From an uncultured Spirochaetaceae bacterium (lineage in GTDB: Bacteria; Spirochaetota; Spirochaetia; Sphaerochaetales; Sphaerochaetaceae), in the NCBI GenBank assembly GCA_944389505.1, contig CALXMP010000007.1:28889-92888 (forward strand): a DNA stretch of 64,000 bases, in the 5' to 3' direction. Shown piece by piece: positions 1-8,606 of the stretch. A model generated the notes under the pieces. It saw only the letters and a list, made by a program, of their open reading frames with translations. It had not been told where the DNA came from and searched no databases. Position 1 is the first letter of the stretch. Every line of letters begins with the position of its first letter. Both the position numbers and the translations under genes were made by a program.

Positions 1-50
1 TTGCCGAAGGAGAGAAGGACGATAGCGGCAAGGATAAGGACGAGGAGTAA
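1..50 (+). CDS. 3' end of an unidentified protein (partial)
   Basis: The third forward frame is open from the window edge and ends with TAA at 48-50, giving a 15-residue, almost wholly charged tail (AEGEKDDSGKDKDEE). Its stop abuts the TetR stop codon on the other strand with no base between them. Only the tail is visible, so the protein cannot be identified; acidic/basic tails like this are typical of soluble proteins or of regions that bind other proteins. Inference only. Confidence 0.5.
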   Translation, partial: AEGEKDDSGKDKDEE

Positions 51-635
51 TCACTCAACCATCTGAAGCACAAGCCCCCGGATGAGGAATCTGAGGGCTT
101 TTTCCTTGTCATGAAGCCTATCATATGACAGAAGCATATACAGCAGGGCTTCATACCCCGCCCTGAATGATCTTATATCTTCCTCATCCTCTATGGCGAA
201 ATAGGAGAAGAGTCCATGGAGCATCGTATCCATACGCTTCCCTATATCCACCTTCTCTTCATCGCCATATTTCCTCAGAACCACATCGAGCTCGGCGTTA
301 TCAAGGAAGCGGTACAGCCCACGCTCATAGAACATCATCGTGATACGCATGAAAACATCGGTAAGCGACGTGACGATATGGTTCTCATCAAGCTCAGCAA
401 GCATCGCAGGATAGAGTGTATCGACATCATCCTGATAACTCCGGATCATATCCAGGAACAGAGCTTCCTTATGTGGATAGAAGAGGTAGAAAGTCCCCTT
501 CGGTATATCCGCAAGATGTACAAGCTCATCGACTGTAGTTCTTCTTACACCATAGCGCAGCAGACAGTCTCCCCCTGCCTTCATCAATGCCAGCCTTATG
601 TTTCTACGCTCTTCTTCGGTATATTTCTTAGGCAT
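51..635 (-). CDS. TetR/AcrR family transcriptional regulator
   Basis: This 194-residue protein has the typical TetR layout. The N-terminal helix-turn-helix covers about residues 10-55 (GDCLLRYGVRRTTVDELVHLADIPKGTFYLFYPHKEALF, with the family's KGTFYxxFxxKEAL signature), and an all-helical ligand-binding domain with no recognisable sequence identity follows. The start is supported by an AAAGAGGAAAT ribosome binding site. A 6-bp inverted repeat, TGACTA-N12-TAGTCA, lies just upstream in its own promoter region and fits autorepression. The neighbouring divergent gene at 794 is a sugar-ABC ATPase, which may be a second target. The ligand is unknown. Confidence 0.92.
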   Translation of the reverse strand: MPKKYTEEERRNIRLALMKAGGDCLLRYGVRRTTVDELVHLADIPKGTFYLFYPHKEALFLDMIRSYQDDVDTLYPAMLAELDENHIVTSLTDVFMRITMMFYERGLYRFLDNAELDVVLRKYGDEEKVDIGKRMDTMLHGLFSYFAIEDEEDIRSFRAGYEALLYMLLSYDRLHDKEKALRFLIRGLVLQMVE

Positions 636-647
636 ATTTCCTCTTTT

Positions 648-671
648 TGACTAATTTAGATTATATAGTCA
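648..671. promoter_or_regulatory. Candidate TetR operator
   Basis: TGACTA and TAGTCA form a perfect 6-bp inverted repeat separated by 12 bp, just upstream of the TetR ribosome binding site and within the divergent intergenic region with the ABC ATPase. Length and symmetry fit a TetR-family operator. Assignment to this regulator rests on position only. Confidence 0.5.
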
Positions 672-793
672 GCAAAACGGCTTTTCCAGCCATTTTTCAT
701 GCAATTTTCATGTTTTGAACGCTATTTTTTCCTTTACCTGGGGATTTTCATGTCATAGCATTGAGGTATCGTTAAAAACAAAGGAGCAATTGA

Positions 794-1888
794 ATGGCTG
801 CAGTTGTACTTAAGAATATCTGCAAGATCTACGATGGCGGTGTAAAGGCTGTTGATAACGTAAACATCGATATCGAAGATCAGGAATTCGTTGTTCTCGT
901 CGGCCCTTCCGGATGCGGTAAGTCAACAACGCTCAGGATGGTAGCTGGCCTTGAGGATATCTCCTCTGGCGAGCTCTACATCGACGGAAAGCTGATGAAC
1001 GACGTTCCTCCAAAGGACAGGGATATAGCGATGGTATTCCAGAACTATGCTCTCTATCCTCATATGACCGTATACGATAACATGGCATTCGGTCTTAAGA
1101 TCAGAAAGTTCCCGAAGGATCAGATCGACCAGCGCGTAAAGGAAGCTGCGAAGATCCTCGACATCGAGTCCCTCCTCGACAGAAAGCCGAAGGCTCTTTC
1201 CGGTGGTCAGAGACAGCGTGTTGCTGTAGGAAGAGCAATCGTCAGAAAGCCAAAGGTATTCCTCTTCGATGAGCCTCTTTCAAACCTCGATGCTAAGCTC
1301 AGAGTCCAGATGAGAGCTGAGATTTCAGGTCTCCACAACAGGCTCAAGGCTACAATGATCTACGTTACGCACGATCAGGTTGAGGCTCTCACAATGGCTG
1401 ACAAGATCGTCGTCATGAAGCTTGGTGTCATCCAGCAGATCGGCGGACCGATGGAGCTCTACAACAATCCTGACAACAAGTTTGTCGCAGGATTCATCGG
1501 ATCACCACCCATGAACTTCCTTGTAACAACCATCAAGAAGGAAGGCGACAAGGTCTATGCAGACGAGGGCACATTCCGCCTCGAAGTCACACCAGCACAG
1601 GCCAAGTTCCTCCAGCCATATATCGGCAAGGATGTTACATTCGGAATCAGACCTGAGGATGTTGAGTTCTCCCATACTCCTATCGATGGCAAGACAATCA
1701 ACGGACATGTATCCGTCGTTGAGCCACTCGGTTCTGAGACTCAGGTATACGTATCCACATCAAAGGCCAAGGTTGTCGGAAAGATCGATCCGACCGTCAT
1801 TCCTCAGCCGGACGAGAAGGTTGCGCTCATTGTCAACATGGAGAAGGCAAAGTTCTTCGACCTCGACACAGAGCTTGCAATCCGCTAA
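794..1888 (+). CDS. Sugar ABC transporter ATP-binding protein (MsmK/UgpC type)
   Basis: This 364-residue ATPase energises carbohydrate importers at the inner face of the membrane. It has Walker A GPSGCGKST (about residues 38-46), the Q-loop VFQNYALYPHM, the signature LSGGQRQR, Walker B VFLFDEPLS and the H-loop VTHDQVEA. A C-terminal TOBE/MalK regulatory extension begins near residue 240 (GSPPMNFL) and includes FGIRPEDV. The start has an AAGGAG site. No permeases or binding protein adjoin it, whereas the sugar operon at 60.9-63.9 kb has permeases and a binding protein but no ATPase. This suggests it is the shared, multitasking ATPase, as known for MsmK-type proteins. The pairing is inference. 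Confidence 0.95.
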   Translation: MAAVVLKNICKIYDGGVKAVDNVNIDIEDQEFVVLVGPSGCGKSTTLRMVAGLEDISSGELYIDGKLMNDVPPKDRDIAMVFQNYALYPHMTVYDNMAFGLKIRKFPKDQIDQRVKEAAKILDIESLLDRKPKALSGGQRQRVAVGRAIVRKPKVFLFDEPLSNLDAKLRVQMRAEISGLHNRLKATMIYVTHDQVEALTMADKIVVMKLGVIQQIGGPMELYNNPDNKFVAGFIGSPPMNFLVTTIKKEGDKVYADEGTFRLEVTPAQAKFLQPYIGKDVTFGIRPEDVEFSHTPIDGKTINGHVSVVEPLGSETQVYVSTSKAKVVGKIDPTVIPQPDEKVALIVNMEKAKFFDLDTELAIR

Positions 1889-1904
1889 AGGATACATGAT
1901 CAGG

Positions 1905-1930
1905 CTGCCGCAGCGATGCGGCAGTTTTTT
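1905..1930 (+). terminator. Rho-independent terminator of the ABC ATPase gene
   Basis: A perfect 8-bp stem, CTGCCGCA/TGCGGCAG, closes a GCGA tetraloop and is followed at once by six T. It lies 16 nt after the stop codon. A second, weaker inverted repeat (AATCCC/GGGATT, 1939-1960) follows and may serve the convergent aspartokinase gene. Confidence 0.92.
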
Positions 1931-1985
1931 CTATAAGAAATCCCCGGCGAACCAGGGATTATGCATTTCATAATTTGAATCTGGA

Positions 1986-3284
1986 TCAGGCGAAGAGCTT
2001 ATTGTATATTGCTCTCACTGCATCATCGGCACTGCTCTCCTTCACACCGATAAGCACGGTTGTATCTGACGAGCCTGCGTTGATGAAGACGGACTCAATG
2101 CCAGCATCCCTGAGAGCGACAACCGCATCAGATGCTACTACACCCTCATCCATATTCTGACCGGCGATGCCAACTATTGCATAGCCATGATCAACGGTGA
2201 TCCTGTCGAGTCCGAAATCCTTCAGAAGGCGCTCACACATCGCCTGGCATACGCTCTCAGAGGCCTGCTTAGTCTCAAAGAACCATACTATCGAATCAAT
2301 GCCGAAGAGCGAGAAGCATGGGCGGATGCCGAAGATATGGAGCATGGTCAGGAGAGAATGCCTCATACCAGATTTCTTGAAGAGCATGAGCTTTCTCAGG
2401 CTTATGCGGGAAAGTCCTTTGCGGGCTGAAACACCAGAAAGACCTCTGTACTCAGCCTCCGGAAGAATCATCGTACCAGGATCATCGGGCTTGTTCGTAT
2501 TCTTCACATTGATAGGGATACCTGCATGGTAGATAGGAGCTATGGCCTCCTCATGGAACACAGAAGCACCGACATCAGAGAGCTCCCTAACCTCTTTGTA
2601 GGACATCGAAGGGATAACAGCCGCATTCTCCACGACGCGGGGATCTGCCCTGTATATCCCAGAGACATCCGTCCAGTTCTCATAGAGATCGGCATTGAGC
2701 GCCCTTGCTATTATCGCTCCAGTGATATCAGAGCCACCGCGGGAGAATGTCTTCAGTACACCCTGCTCCGTCTCACCATAGAAACCGGGGATGACATAGC
2801 GCTTTCCGCTGACAAGCCTTTCCGCAAGCTTCTGGTATGTCGCATCATTGACCGTTGAATCGGAGTTCAGGACGATGACATCTGCCGCATCGACAAATTC
2901 CCATCCAAGATACCTGCTCATTATGAAAGCCGAGAGATACTCTCCTCTCGAAGCCGTGTAATCAGCACCATGCCCGGCATCGATTGCGACCCTTATATCA
3001 TCGAGCATCGCAGAGAGCTCCTTCTCATCGATCTTCAGGTCATTTGCGATACTGCTGAAACGCTTCACGATCTCATTGAAGACAGGGCGGCATGACTGCC
3101 CTTTCTGCGCAAGCGCATTGCACTGGTACAGGAGATCCGTGACCTTCTCATCGTCTTTATTTCTCTTTCCCGGAGCGGAGACAACAACCGCCATACGCTC
3201 AGGATTGCTCTCAAGTATAGCCTTTACTTTCTTCATCTGGGCAGCATCGGCCAGGCTGCTTCCTCCGAACTTGCATACTATCAT
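1986..3284 (-). CDS. Aspartate kinase
   Basis: This 432-residue enzyme phosphorylates L-aspartate, the first committed step to lysine, threonine, methionine and diaminopimelate. The amino-acid-kinase fold starts with VCKFGGSSLAD; FSRGGSDITGA and the NWTDVSGIYRADPR segment are typical aspartokinase motifs. Two C-terminal ACT repeats (about residues 300-432, ending in ESVFINAGSSDTTVLIGV) are the usual feedback-binding part. The start has a GGAGG site. It stands alone and is convergent with the ABC ATPase. Which end product inhibits it cannot be told from sequence. Confidence 0.93.
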   Translation of the reverse strand: MIVCKFGGSSLADAAQMKKVKAILESNPERMAVVVSAPGKRNKDDEKVTDLLYQCNALAQKGQSCRPVFNEIVKRFSSIANDLKIDEKELSAMLDDIRVAIDAGHGADYTASRGEYLSAFIMSRYLGWEFVDAADVIVLNSDSTVNDATYQKLAERLVSGKRYVIPGFYGETEQGVLKTFSRGGSDITGAIIARALNADLYENWTDVSGIYRADPRVVENAAVIPSMSYKEVRELSDVGASVFHEEAIAPIYHAGIPINVKNTNKPDDPGTMILPEAEYRGLSGVSARKGLSRISLRKLMLFKKSGMRHSLLTMLHIFGIRPCFSLFGIDSIVWFFETKQASESVCQAMCERLLKDFGLDRITVDHGYAIVGIAGQNMDEGVVASDAVVALRDAGIESVFINAGSSDTTVLIGVKESSADDAVRAIYNKLFA

Positions 3285-3356
3285 AGTCGGCCTCCGGGAC
3301 AGATTTTATTTGGAATCTGCTGCGATATGCAAGCACTGCAGAGAAATGAAACGTTG

Positions 3357-3385
3357 TTGCAATTAATTTTCCTTTTAAATATAAA
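3357..3385 (+). promoter_or_regulatory. Promoter of MATE gene, predicted leaderless
   Basis: TTGCAA (3357-3362), a 17-bp spacer and TATAAA (3380-3385) are followed by exactly 6 nt and then the ATG at 3392. Transcription would start at or next to the start codon. No Shine-Dalgarno sequence is present. Confidence 0.65.
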
Positions 3386-3391
3386 GAAAGC

Positions 3392-4741
3392 ATGGCTACA
3401 GAAAACAAGCAGAACATTATGGGATACGAGCCCATCGGAAAGCTCATCATGAAGCTATCGCTTCCTCTGATGCTCTCCATGCTTATACAGGCTCTGTACA
3501 ATGTCGTTGACAGTATCTTCGTATCGCGCGTCTCAGAGCTTGCGCTCACGGCTGTCTCACTGGCCTTCCCGCTCCAGAACCTGATGATAGCATTCAGCAT
3601 CGGAACAGCCGTCGGTGTGAACTCCTATCTTGCCAGAAAGCTCGGTGAAGGAAATACAGAGCAGGCAGAGAAGGCTGCTGATACCGGAATCTTCCTTGCG
3701 ATCATCACATGGGTGGTATTCGCTCTCTTCGGCATATTCGGCACCAAGCCGTTCCTGTCCATGTATACAGATGATCCACTGCTGCTTGAGATGTCTGCAG
3801 AGTACATATGGATCTGTCTTGTATTCTCATTCGGTATCTTCATCGATATAACAGCAGAGCGCATTATGCAGGCTACAGGAGACTCAATCCACCCGATGAT
3901 CACGCAGACTGCAGGAGCCATAACGAACATAATCCTCGATCCTGTCTTCATCTTCGCATTCGGAATGGGTGTCGCAGGTGCCGCTATTGCTACTGTCATC
4001 GGACAGATAGTATCAATGGTGCTGGCACTGTACTTCGTCCAGAAGAACAGGTACGTAAAGCTCCATCTCTCAAAGGACTTCAGACCATCACTGAGGGTAA
4101 TAAAGGAAATCTACGCAGTCGGCGTCCCGACTATAATCATGAACAGCGTGGGAACAATCATGGTCAGCACGCTGAACTCGATACTCATCGCATTCAGCAC
4201 AACGGCTGTATCGGTATTCGGCGTATACTTCAAGCTCCAGTCCTTCGTATTCATGCCTGTATTCGGTCTGCAGAGCGGTATGATACCGATTATCGCCTAT
4301 AACTATGGGGCAAGGAACAAGAAGAGGATGACAAAGACCGTCAAGCTCGGCGGGTGCATCGCAATATGCATAATGGTTGTAGGTTTCATGATCTTCCAGT
4401 TCTGCCCTGATCTTCTGCTCTCATTCTTTGCTGCCTCGGAGGAGATGCTTGTCATAGGCAGACCAGCGCTCCGCATCATATCAATCTGCTTCATCCCTGC
4501 AGCCATTTCGATAAGCCTCACATCCGTATTCCAGGCAACAGGTGTCGGATACGCCTCGATGATTGTCTCAATCGTCCGTCAGCTTGCGATCCTCCTTCCC
4601 GTCTCAAAGCTTCTCTCCATGACGGGAGTGCTCAACAATGTCTGGTTCGCATTCACAATAGCGGAGGCAGTCGGACTTACGCTCTCGATACTGTTCTACA
4701 TACGCATATACAGAACAAAGATAAAACCGATCGAAGCATGA
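3392..4741 (+). CDS. MATE family efflux transporter
   Basis: This 449-residue integral membrane protein has about 12 hydrophobic segments and two homologous halves. The family-typical opening is PIGKLIMKLSLPLMLSMLIQALYNVVDSIFVSR, followed by FSIGTAVGVNSYLARKLGEG and a second-half counterpart (VFGLQSGMIPIIAYNYGARN). Such proteins export cationic drugs or metabolites using Na+ or H+ gradients; the substrate is unknown. It shares the same overall type with the MATE gene at 45.8 kb but the two are clearly diverged. The start lacks a ribosome binding site and fits a leaderless mRNA. It is followed by its own terminator. Confidence 0.94.
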   Translation: MATENKQNIMGYEPIGKLIMKLSLPLMLSMLIQALYNVVDSIFVSRVSELALTAVSLAFPLQNLMIAFSIGTAVGVNSYLARKLGEGNTEQAEKAADTGIFLAIITWVVFALFGIFGTKPFLSMYTDDPLLLEMSAEYIWICLVFSFGIFIDITAERIMQATGDSIHPMITQTAGAITNIILDPVFIFAFGMGVAGAAIATVIGQIVSMVLALYFVQKNRYVKLHLSKDFRPSLRVIKEIYAVGVPTIIMNSVGTIMVSTLNSILIAFSTTAVSVFGVYFKLQSFVFMPVFGLQSGMIPIIAYNYGARNKKRMTKTVKLGGCIAICIMVVGFMIFQFCPDLLLSFFAASEEMLVIGRPALRIISICFIPAAISISLTSVFQATGVGYASMIVSIVRQLAILLPVSKLLSMTGVLNNVWFAFTIAEAVGLTLSILFYIRIYRTKIKPIEA

Positions 4742-4748
4742 TGCATGA

Positions 4749-4771
4749 GGGCTGGGCACACCAGCCCTTTT
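4749..4771 (+). terminator. Terminator of MATE gene
   Basis: A 7-bp stem, GGGCTGG/CCAGCCC, with a GCACA loop is followed by TTTT. It begins 8 nt after the stop codon. Confidence 0.85.
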
Positions 4772-4890
4772 CATTGAACTCTCATAATTCTTTTTGCACA
4801 GAAACCTGATCCTGCATCTACGCTCCTGGAAGGATGCATGATTCCCGCATATCATAAACCTCTGAGCTCTCGTCTTTCATCATTGCTTTG

Positions 4891-4919
4891 TTGACACAAG
4901 ATTATGCTATACATATACT
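4891..4919 (+). promoter_or_regulatory. Strong promoter of infA
   Basis: A consensus TTGACA (4891-4896), a 17-bp spacer and TATACT (4914-4919) lie upstream of infA. The expected start site near 4926 leaves a leader of about 16 nt containing the GGAG ribosome binding site. This also shows that the upstream in-frame TTG at 4888 is not the true start. Confidence 0.85.
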
Positions 4920-4941
4920 TTTCACGGTTTTAGGAGAAAAA

Positions 4942-5160
4942 ATGGCAAAGGAAGAAGCTATCGAGGTAGAGGGAGTCGTAAAGGAAGCCCTCCCCAACAC
5001 AATGTTCCGCGTCGAGCTTACCAACAAGCTCGTTATTCTTGCACACCTTTCGGGAAAGATGAGAAAGCATTACATCAGGATTGTCCCTGGTGATACAGTC
5101 AAGGTTGAGCTTTCCCCGTATGATCTGACAAAGGGCAGAATCGTTTACCGCGAGCGTTAA
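4942..5160 (+). CDS. infA: Translation initiation factor IF-1
   Basis: This 72-residue S1/OB-fold protein binds the ribosomal A site during initiation together with IF2 and IF3. [55 protein letters not shown] are classic IF-1 segments. The start is placed at the ATG with TTAGGAG upstream, since the in-frame extension to 4888 runs into a consensus promoter. It carries ILAHLSG where many homologues have VLAHISG. Its stop overlaps the stop of the convergent Smr gene within a shared TTAA. Confidence 0.97.
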   Translation: MAKEEAIEVEGVVKEALPNTMFRVELTNKLVILAHLSGKMRKHYIRIVPGDTVKVELSPYDLTKGRIVYRER

Positions 5161-6530
5161 GCTTTAAGGATTATCCAGAGCGCTCCCGACCCGCCTGCGG
5201 ACAGTGGAGCGTTTGCTCTCTCGCTTACAAGAGCGCTGTCGTCAAGGACTTTCAGGACAGTCTCCCTCAGCACACCGACTCCATCCTCGCTATGGAGCCC
5301 TTTTCCGGTTATTATCGAAATCTTCCTCAGCCCATTGGCTGAACACTCGGAGAGGAATCGTCTGACCTCCTCCTCTGCCTCCTTGGCTGTATCGCCATGA
5401 AGATCCAGAGTTGCCTGCGGAGGCATTGTACGCAGCTTCGAGATAGTCAGCATGCTGCGCTTCCGGTCATCGCTCTCCTCTTTCTCCCTGATATATTCCT
5501 CAAATGTCTTCTCTTTATTATCCGAACCCTCATACTCGCTGAGTATTGATGAGAAGGGCTTCTGGCCTTTGTACGCTGAATGATGCTCTGCACTGTTCTT
5601 CACGACAGGAGGCAGGGACGCATCATCTGCCTTCCTGTCCTCTCTTGGGCGTCCTGAATTGCCCCCGAACACAGACCAGGCAACGCCTTCTGCCCTCTTC
5701 TCCCCTTCCTGGGGTGTTCTGAATAGAGAAGTCTCTGGGACAGCCTCAGCCGAGGGGTTATCTGCTTTGACCGGCCCAGCCTCCTCTCTCACCTCAGGCT
5801 TTCTTGCCCCCTCGAATTCAGAGAGGATATCGGCAAAGGATTTCGATGGAGCGTACTCCGGGCTGCGCCTGAGAGGAGCTTTCTCCTGAGGCTGCTCCTC
5901 TTTCGCCGGCCCAGGTTCCGGGGTAGAGCGCTGGAATTTATCATTCCTTCCGCCGAAGATCGTCCATGAAACCGATGAGGATACACTGTCATCCTCCTCC
6001 ATCTTCCTGAAGAGCGTATCGGAGACAGTTTCCTCTGCTTTGGATTGCTCTTTGGAAATGACAGCATGAGCATTATGCTCTGTGCTGGATGAAGGAGTCT
6101 TACCTTCAAAGCTGTCAAGGATATCAGCGAAGGAACGCGTAGGCTTGTATTCGCTCTTCTTTACGGACGAGGAGCCGGATTGAGTCTGCTTTGATGGCTT
6201 CTTCTTTCCCTTGCCTTCCCACTGGTCGAGAATCGCACCGAAATCCGTCTTTTTCTCAGCTATGTTGCGGCCTTTGGGAGCAGGCATCGAATATGGATTG
6301 CCCGTATGCTCGAATGAGTAGAGGATATCTGCGAAGGATGATGATGGATTATAGCCCTGCACGATCTCGGAGGGCTTCTTTGCCTTCAAAGGAGGTACAG
6401 CCTTAGGCTTTGCCGGCTTCTCCGGCTCCTTCTTCTCAACAAGCTTTATGCCTGCGAACGGCGATGGATCCTTATCATCAATAAGGCGGCGCTTTATATC
6501 CGCCGCCCTGGTCTTCTTCTTTCCCTTCAC
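5157..6530 (-). CDS. Smr-domain protein with five repeated short linear motifs
   Basis: This 457-residue protein consists of a long charged, Ser/Pro/Glu-rich, probably disordered region (1-370) and a C-terminal Smr domain (about 373-457). The Smr domain shows LDLHGD and [10 protein letters not shown], the two signature motifs of this nuclease-like or nucleic-acid-binding fold. The disordered part holds five copies of an SFADIL-x-x-FEG-like motif near residues 65, 97, 133, 231 and 325; three are preceded by a Y-x-P-[ST] element. It also holds two copies of a W-[TS]-[IV]-FGG motif near 189 and 285. Translation begins at GTG just after the CBS-ACT gene (2 bp gap), so the two are cotranscribed. 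The exact role is unknown. Confidence 0.85.
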   Translation of the reverse strand: MKGKKKTRAADIKRRLIDDKDPSPFAGIKLVEKKEPEKPAKPKAVPPLKAKKPSEIVQGYNPSSSFADILYSFEHTGNPYSMPAPKGRNIAEKKTDFGAILDQWEGKGKKKPSKQTQSGSSSVKKSEYKPTRSFADILDSFEGKTPSSSTEHNAHAVISKEQSKAEETVSDTLFRKMEEDDSVSSSVSWTIFGGRNDKFQRSTPEPGPAKEEQPQEKAPLRRSPEYAPSKSFADILSEFEGARKPEVREEAGPVKADNPSAEAVPETSLFRTPQEGEKRAEGVAWSVFGGNSGRPREDRKADDASLPPVVKNSAEHHSAYKGQKPFSSILSEYEGSDNKEKTFEEYIREKEESDDRKRSMLTISKLRTMPPQATLDLHGDTAKEAEEEVRRFLSECSANGLRKISIITGKGLHSEDGVGVLRETVLKVLDDSALVSERANAPLSAGGSGALWIILKA

Positions 6531-6532
6531 TC

Positions 6533-7180
6533 TTATGCTTCCCTGATATCAAGAACCTCTGCGACGAGTGGCTTCATGAGACCGAGAAGCTCTGTCTTTG
6601 TGCATCCCTGCACCTTTATCGTGCAGATGGCATTCGTCGGGTCGGTTCCTGTGAATGTACCAAAGGATACGATATCAAGGCCCTTATCTGCAAGGACCGC
6701 GCTTATACGCGCTATCGTACCGGGCTTATCCTCGACAAGGAATGAGAGTCTGACACCATAATGCCTTGCACCGAAGAGCTCGAGGAGGATGCGGAACATA
6801 TCGCTCTTGGAAACTATTCCGACAAGCTTGTTGCCACCCTGGACAACAGGAAGGCAGGAGAGATCCTGATCCACCATCAGCCTTGCCGCTTCCTCAACGG
6901 TCGTATCCTCGCTTATCGTCACGACATCGCGGGTCATGAGATCCTTCACCTTGAGCTTCGAGAGCAGATACGCCATCTCATGGATGGAAAGACTTGATGC
7001 TGGAGATGGGGATGCATGCAGGACATCCTTCTCGGTGATGACACCGACAAGATTCTTATCTTTATCAAGAACAGGGAGCCTGTGGACCTTCTCCCTCTTC
7101 ATCAGCTCCGAAGCTTCTCCTACCGACATCTCCGGAGTAGCTGTCACGGGATTGCGGGTCATGCGCCTTGAAATGATCAT
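6533..7180 (-). CDS. CBS-CBS-ACT domain regulatory protein (AcuB-like)
   Basis: This 215-residue cytoplasmic protein has two CBS domains (about 1-60 and 80-135), each with the adenosyl-binding style VHRLPVLDKDKNLVGVITEKDVL and LSCLPVVQGGNKLVGIVSKSDM. A C-terminal ACT domain follows (VRLSFLVEDKPGTIARISAVLADKGLDIVSF). Such proteins sense adenine nucleotides and small metabolites; the partner is unknown. The start is set at the ATG with a perfect AGGAGG 4 nt upstream. A longer in-frame extension to 7285 would overlap the MFS gene and has no such site. It is cotranscribed with the Smr gene. Confidence 0.88.
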   Translation of the reverse strand: MIISRRMTRNPVTATPEMSVGEASELMKREKVHRLPVLDKDKNLVGVITEKDVLHASPSPASSLSIHEMAYLLSKLKVKDLMTRDVVTISEDTTVEEAARLMVDQDLSCLPVVQGGNKLVGIVSKSDMFRILLELFGARHYGVRLSFLVEDKPGTIARISAVLADKGLDIVSFGTFTGTDPTNAICTIKVQGCTKTELLGLMKPLVAEVLDIREA

Positions 7181-7256
7181 ATTGCCTCCTATACGAATGA
7201 TAACCCCAACCGGGTCCTTTTCAAAGATGTTTGGACCCAAAAGAGGAGAATTATCC

Positions 7257-8540
7257 TCAGTCTTCTGCCTCTCCTCTTGTGACATGGCCCATCAGGAAGA
7301 ACGCTATGAGCATGAATACAAGACCGAAGATGAAGAGTGCCGGATACCCGAAAAGATCAATTGAACCTCCTGCAAGAGGGGGTGCTACAATCGAAGCCAT
7401 CTGCGAGAAGAAGTAGTACGCGCCGGTGTATATTCCCATTGTGGTGTAGTCAGCCATCTGCCAGAGCATCGGGAAGGAGTTGGTGACAACGGTTACCCAG
7501 AAGATGCCGAATAGGAACAGGAGCACCCAGAATGAAGCAAGACGGAACGTAGGATCAAGGCTCTTTGTCATCGTACCATGGAGGAAGACAAGCAGAAGGA
7601 CTATCACAATGGCAGCGAGAGCCATCCTTATCGTCTTCTTCCGTCCATGCTTATGGGCGAATCTGCCGGAAGGAACAGCGAAGATAGCATATGCGATTCC
7701 AACCATTCCAGATGAGAGAGCGGCTGTACCAGCGCTCGTCCCGAGCTCGGTGACGGTATAGATTCCGATGAATGGAAGTATTCCCTGGTATGCGATGAAC
7801 CAGGAAAGGAGCGAGAGGAGTATGAAGAGCGCACTCTTATCACCCTCTCCGAAGATTGCCTTCAGGCTCTTCAGCACTGGCTCCCTCTCCTCCTTCTTCT
7901 CTCCGCTTCCCTCCCCCTTGCGCTCCTTGACGAAGATGAAGAGGAGAACGACAGCAAGGATGACGAAGAGAGAGGCGACAGGGAATGCAAGGACCTTGTC
8001 CACTGGACCGAATCCAGGGACATTCACGACCGTATCCATAAGCCTTGCCAGGACAACGGTGCCGAGGATTGTGGCTAGTCCTCCCATGGTGTTTATCACG
8101 CCATTCGCCTCGCTCCTGAGATCTGCGGGAACCATATCGGGCATAAGGGCGACAACGGGCCCTCTTACCGCCTGCTTGAATATGTTGAGCAGGAATACCG
8201 TGATGATGAGGAATGCAAGCGATTCCAGAGCGGAGAATGGAACAAGCGCAAAGAAGATTGCTGTAAGCGGCAGCAGCGTGATGATGTACGGCATTCTGCG
8301 CCCTATCCTCGTCTCGGTCCTGTCAGAGAGCGCTGAGAAGATAGGAATAAGGAAGACTGCAAGGATATTGTCCAGAGTCATCACAGCCCCGACAAGCGCT
8401 GATGAGCTTATGTACTTGCCGAGGAACATTGGGACGTAGTTGTCATACAGCGGATCCATCAGCCCCATAGTAAAGAAGCCGAGTCCGATAAGGAATGTTG
8501 TAGCATAATAGCCTGATAGGCTCTTCTTTTCATTTGGCAT
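7257..8540 (-). CDS. MFS transporter of the SLC45/GPH sugar type
   Basis: This protein of about 427 residues has 12 hydrophobic segments. The loop between helices 2 and 3 reads SDRTETRIGRRMPYI, the hallmark of sucrose/glycoside (SLC45-like and GPH) carriers, which use proton or sodium symport. A central charged loop (KERKGEGSGEKKEER) separates the two halves. An upstream GTG at 8576 is in frame but overlaps a TGC-TATACT extended -10 box that sits exactly 6 nt before the chosen ATG, so the shorter start and a leaderless mRNA are favoured. The substrate is unknown. Confidence 0.85.
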   Translation of the reverse strand: MPNEKKSLSGYYATTFLIGLGFFTMGLMDPLYDNYVPMFLGKYISSSALVGAVMTLDNILAVFLIPIFSALSDRTETRIGRRMPYIITLLPLTAIFFALVPFSALESLAFLIITVFLLNIFKQAVRGPVVALMPDMVPADLRSEANGVINTMGGLATILGTVVLARLMDTVVNVPGFGPVDKVLAFPVASLFVILAVVLLFIFVKERKGEGSGEKKEEREPVLKSLKAIFGEGDKSALFILLSLLSWFIAYQGILPFIGIYTVTELGTSAGTAALSSGMVGIAYAIFAVPSGRFAHKHGRKKTIRMALAAIVIVLLLVFLHGTMTKSLDPTFRLASFWVLLFLFGIFWVTVVTNSFPMLWQMADYTTMGIYTGAYYFFSQMASIVAPPLAGGSIDLFGYPALFIFGLVFMLIAFFLMGHVTRGEAED

Positions 8541-8546
8541 GTCCTG

Positions 8547-8555
8547 AGTATAGCA
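8547..8555 (-). promoter_or_regulatory. Extended -10 promoter of the MFS gene, predicted leaderless
   Basis: On the minus strand TGC-TATACT is followed by 6 nt (CAGGAC) and the ATG at 8540. No good -35 box is seen; the extended TGn motif can compensate. It is back-to-back with the KamA promoter. Confidence 0.6.
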
Positions 8556-8570
8556 GAAAGGAAGATGCCC

Positions 8571-8600
8571 TTGCACCTTTCAGCCCGCTGGTGATATAAA
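8571..8600 (+). promoter_or_regulatory. Promoter of the KamA-like gene, predicted leaderless
   Basis: TTGCAC (8571-8576), an 18-bp spacer and TATAAA (8595-8600) are followed by exactly 6 nt and the ATG at 8607. There is no Shine-Dalgarno sequence. Confidence 0.6.
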
Positions 8601-8606
8601 ATCGGC

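Noticed and set aside
1939..1960. Terminator for aspartokinase
   Set aside because: The 6-bp AATCCC/GGGATT repeat has no useful T run on the minus strand; kept only as a remark under the neighbouring terminator.
4888..4941. 18-residue N-terminal extension of IF-1 from a TTG
   Set aside because: It overlaps a consensus TTGACA-17-TATACT promoter and the ATG at 4942 has its own ribosome binding site and the normal IF-1 N-terminus.
7181..7285. N-terminal extension of the CBS-ACT protein
   Set aside because: It overlaps the MFS gene end, lacks a ribosome binding site and is not part of a CBS domain; AGGAGG precedes the ATG at 7180.
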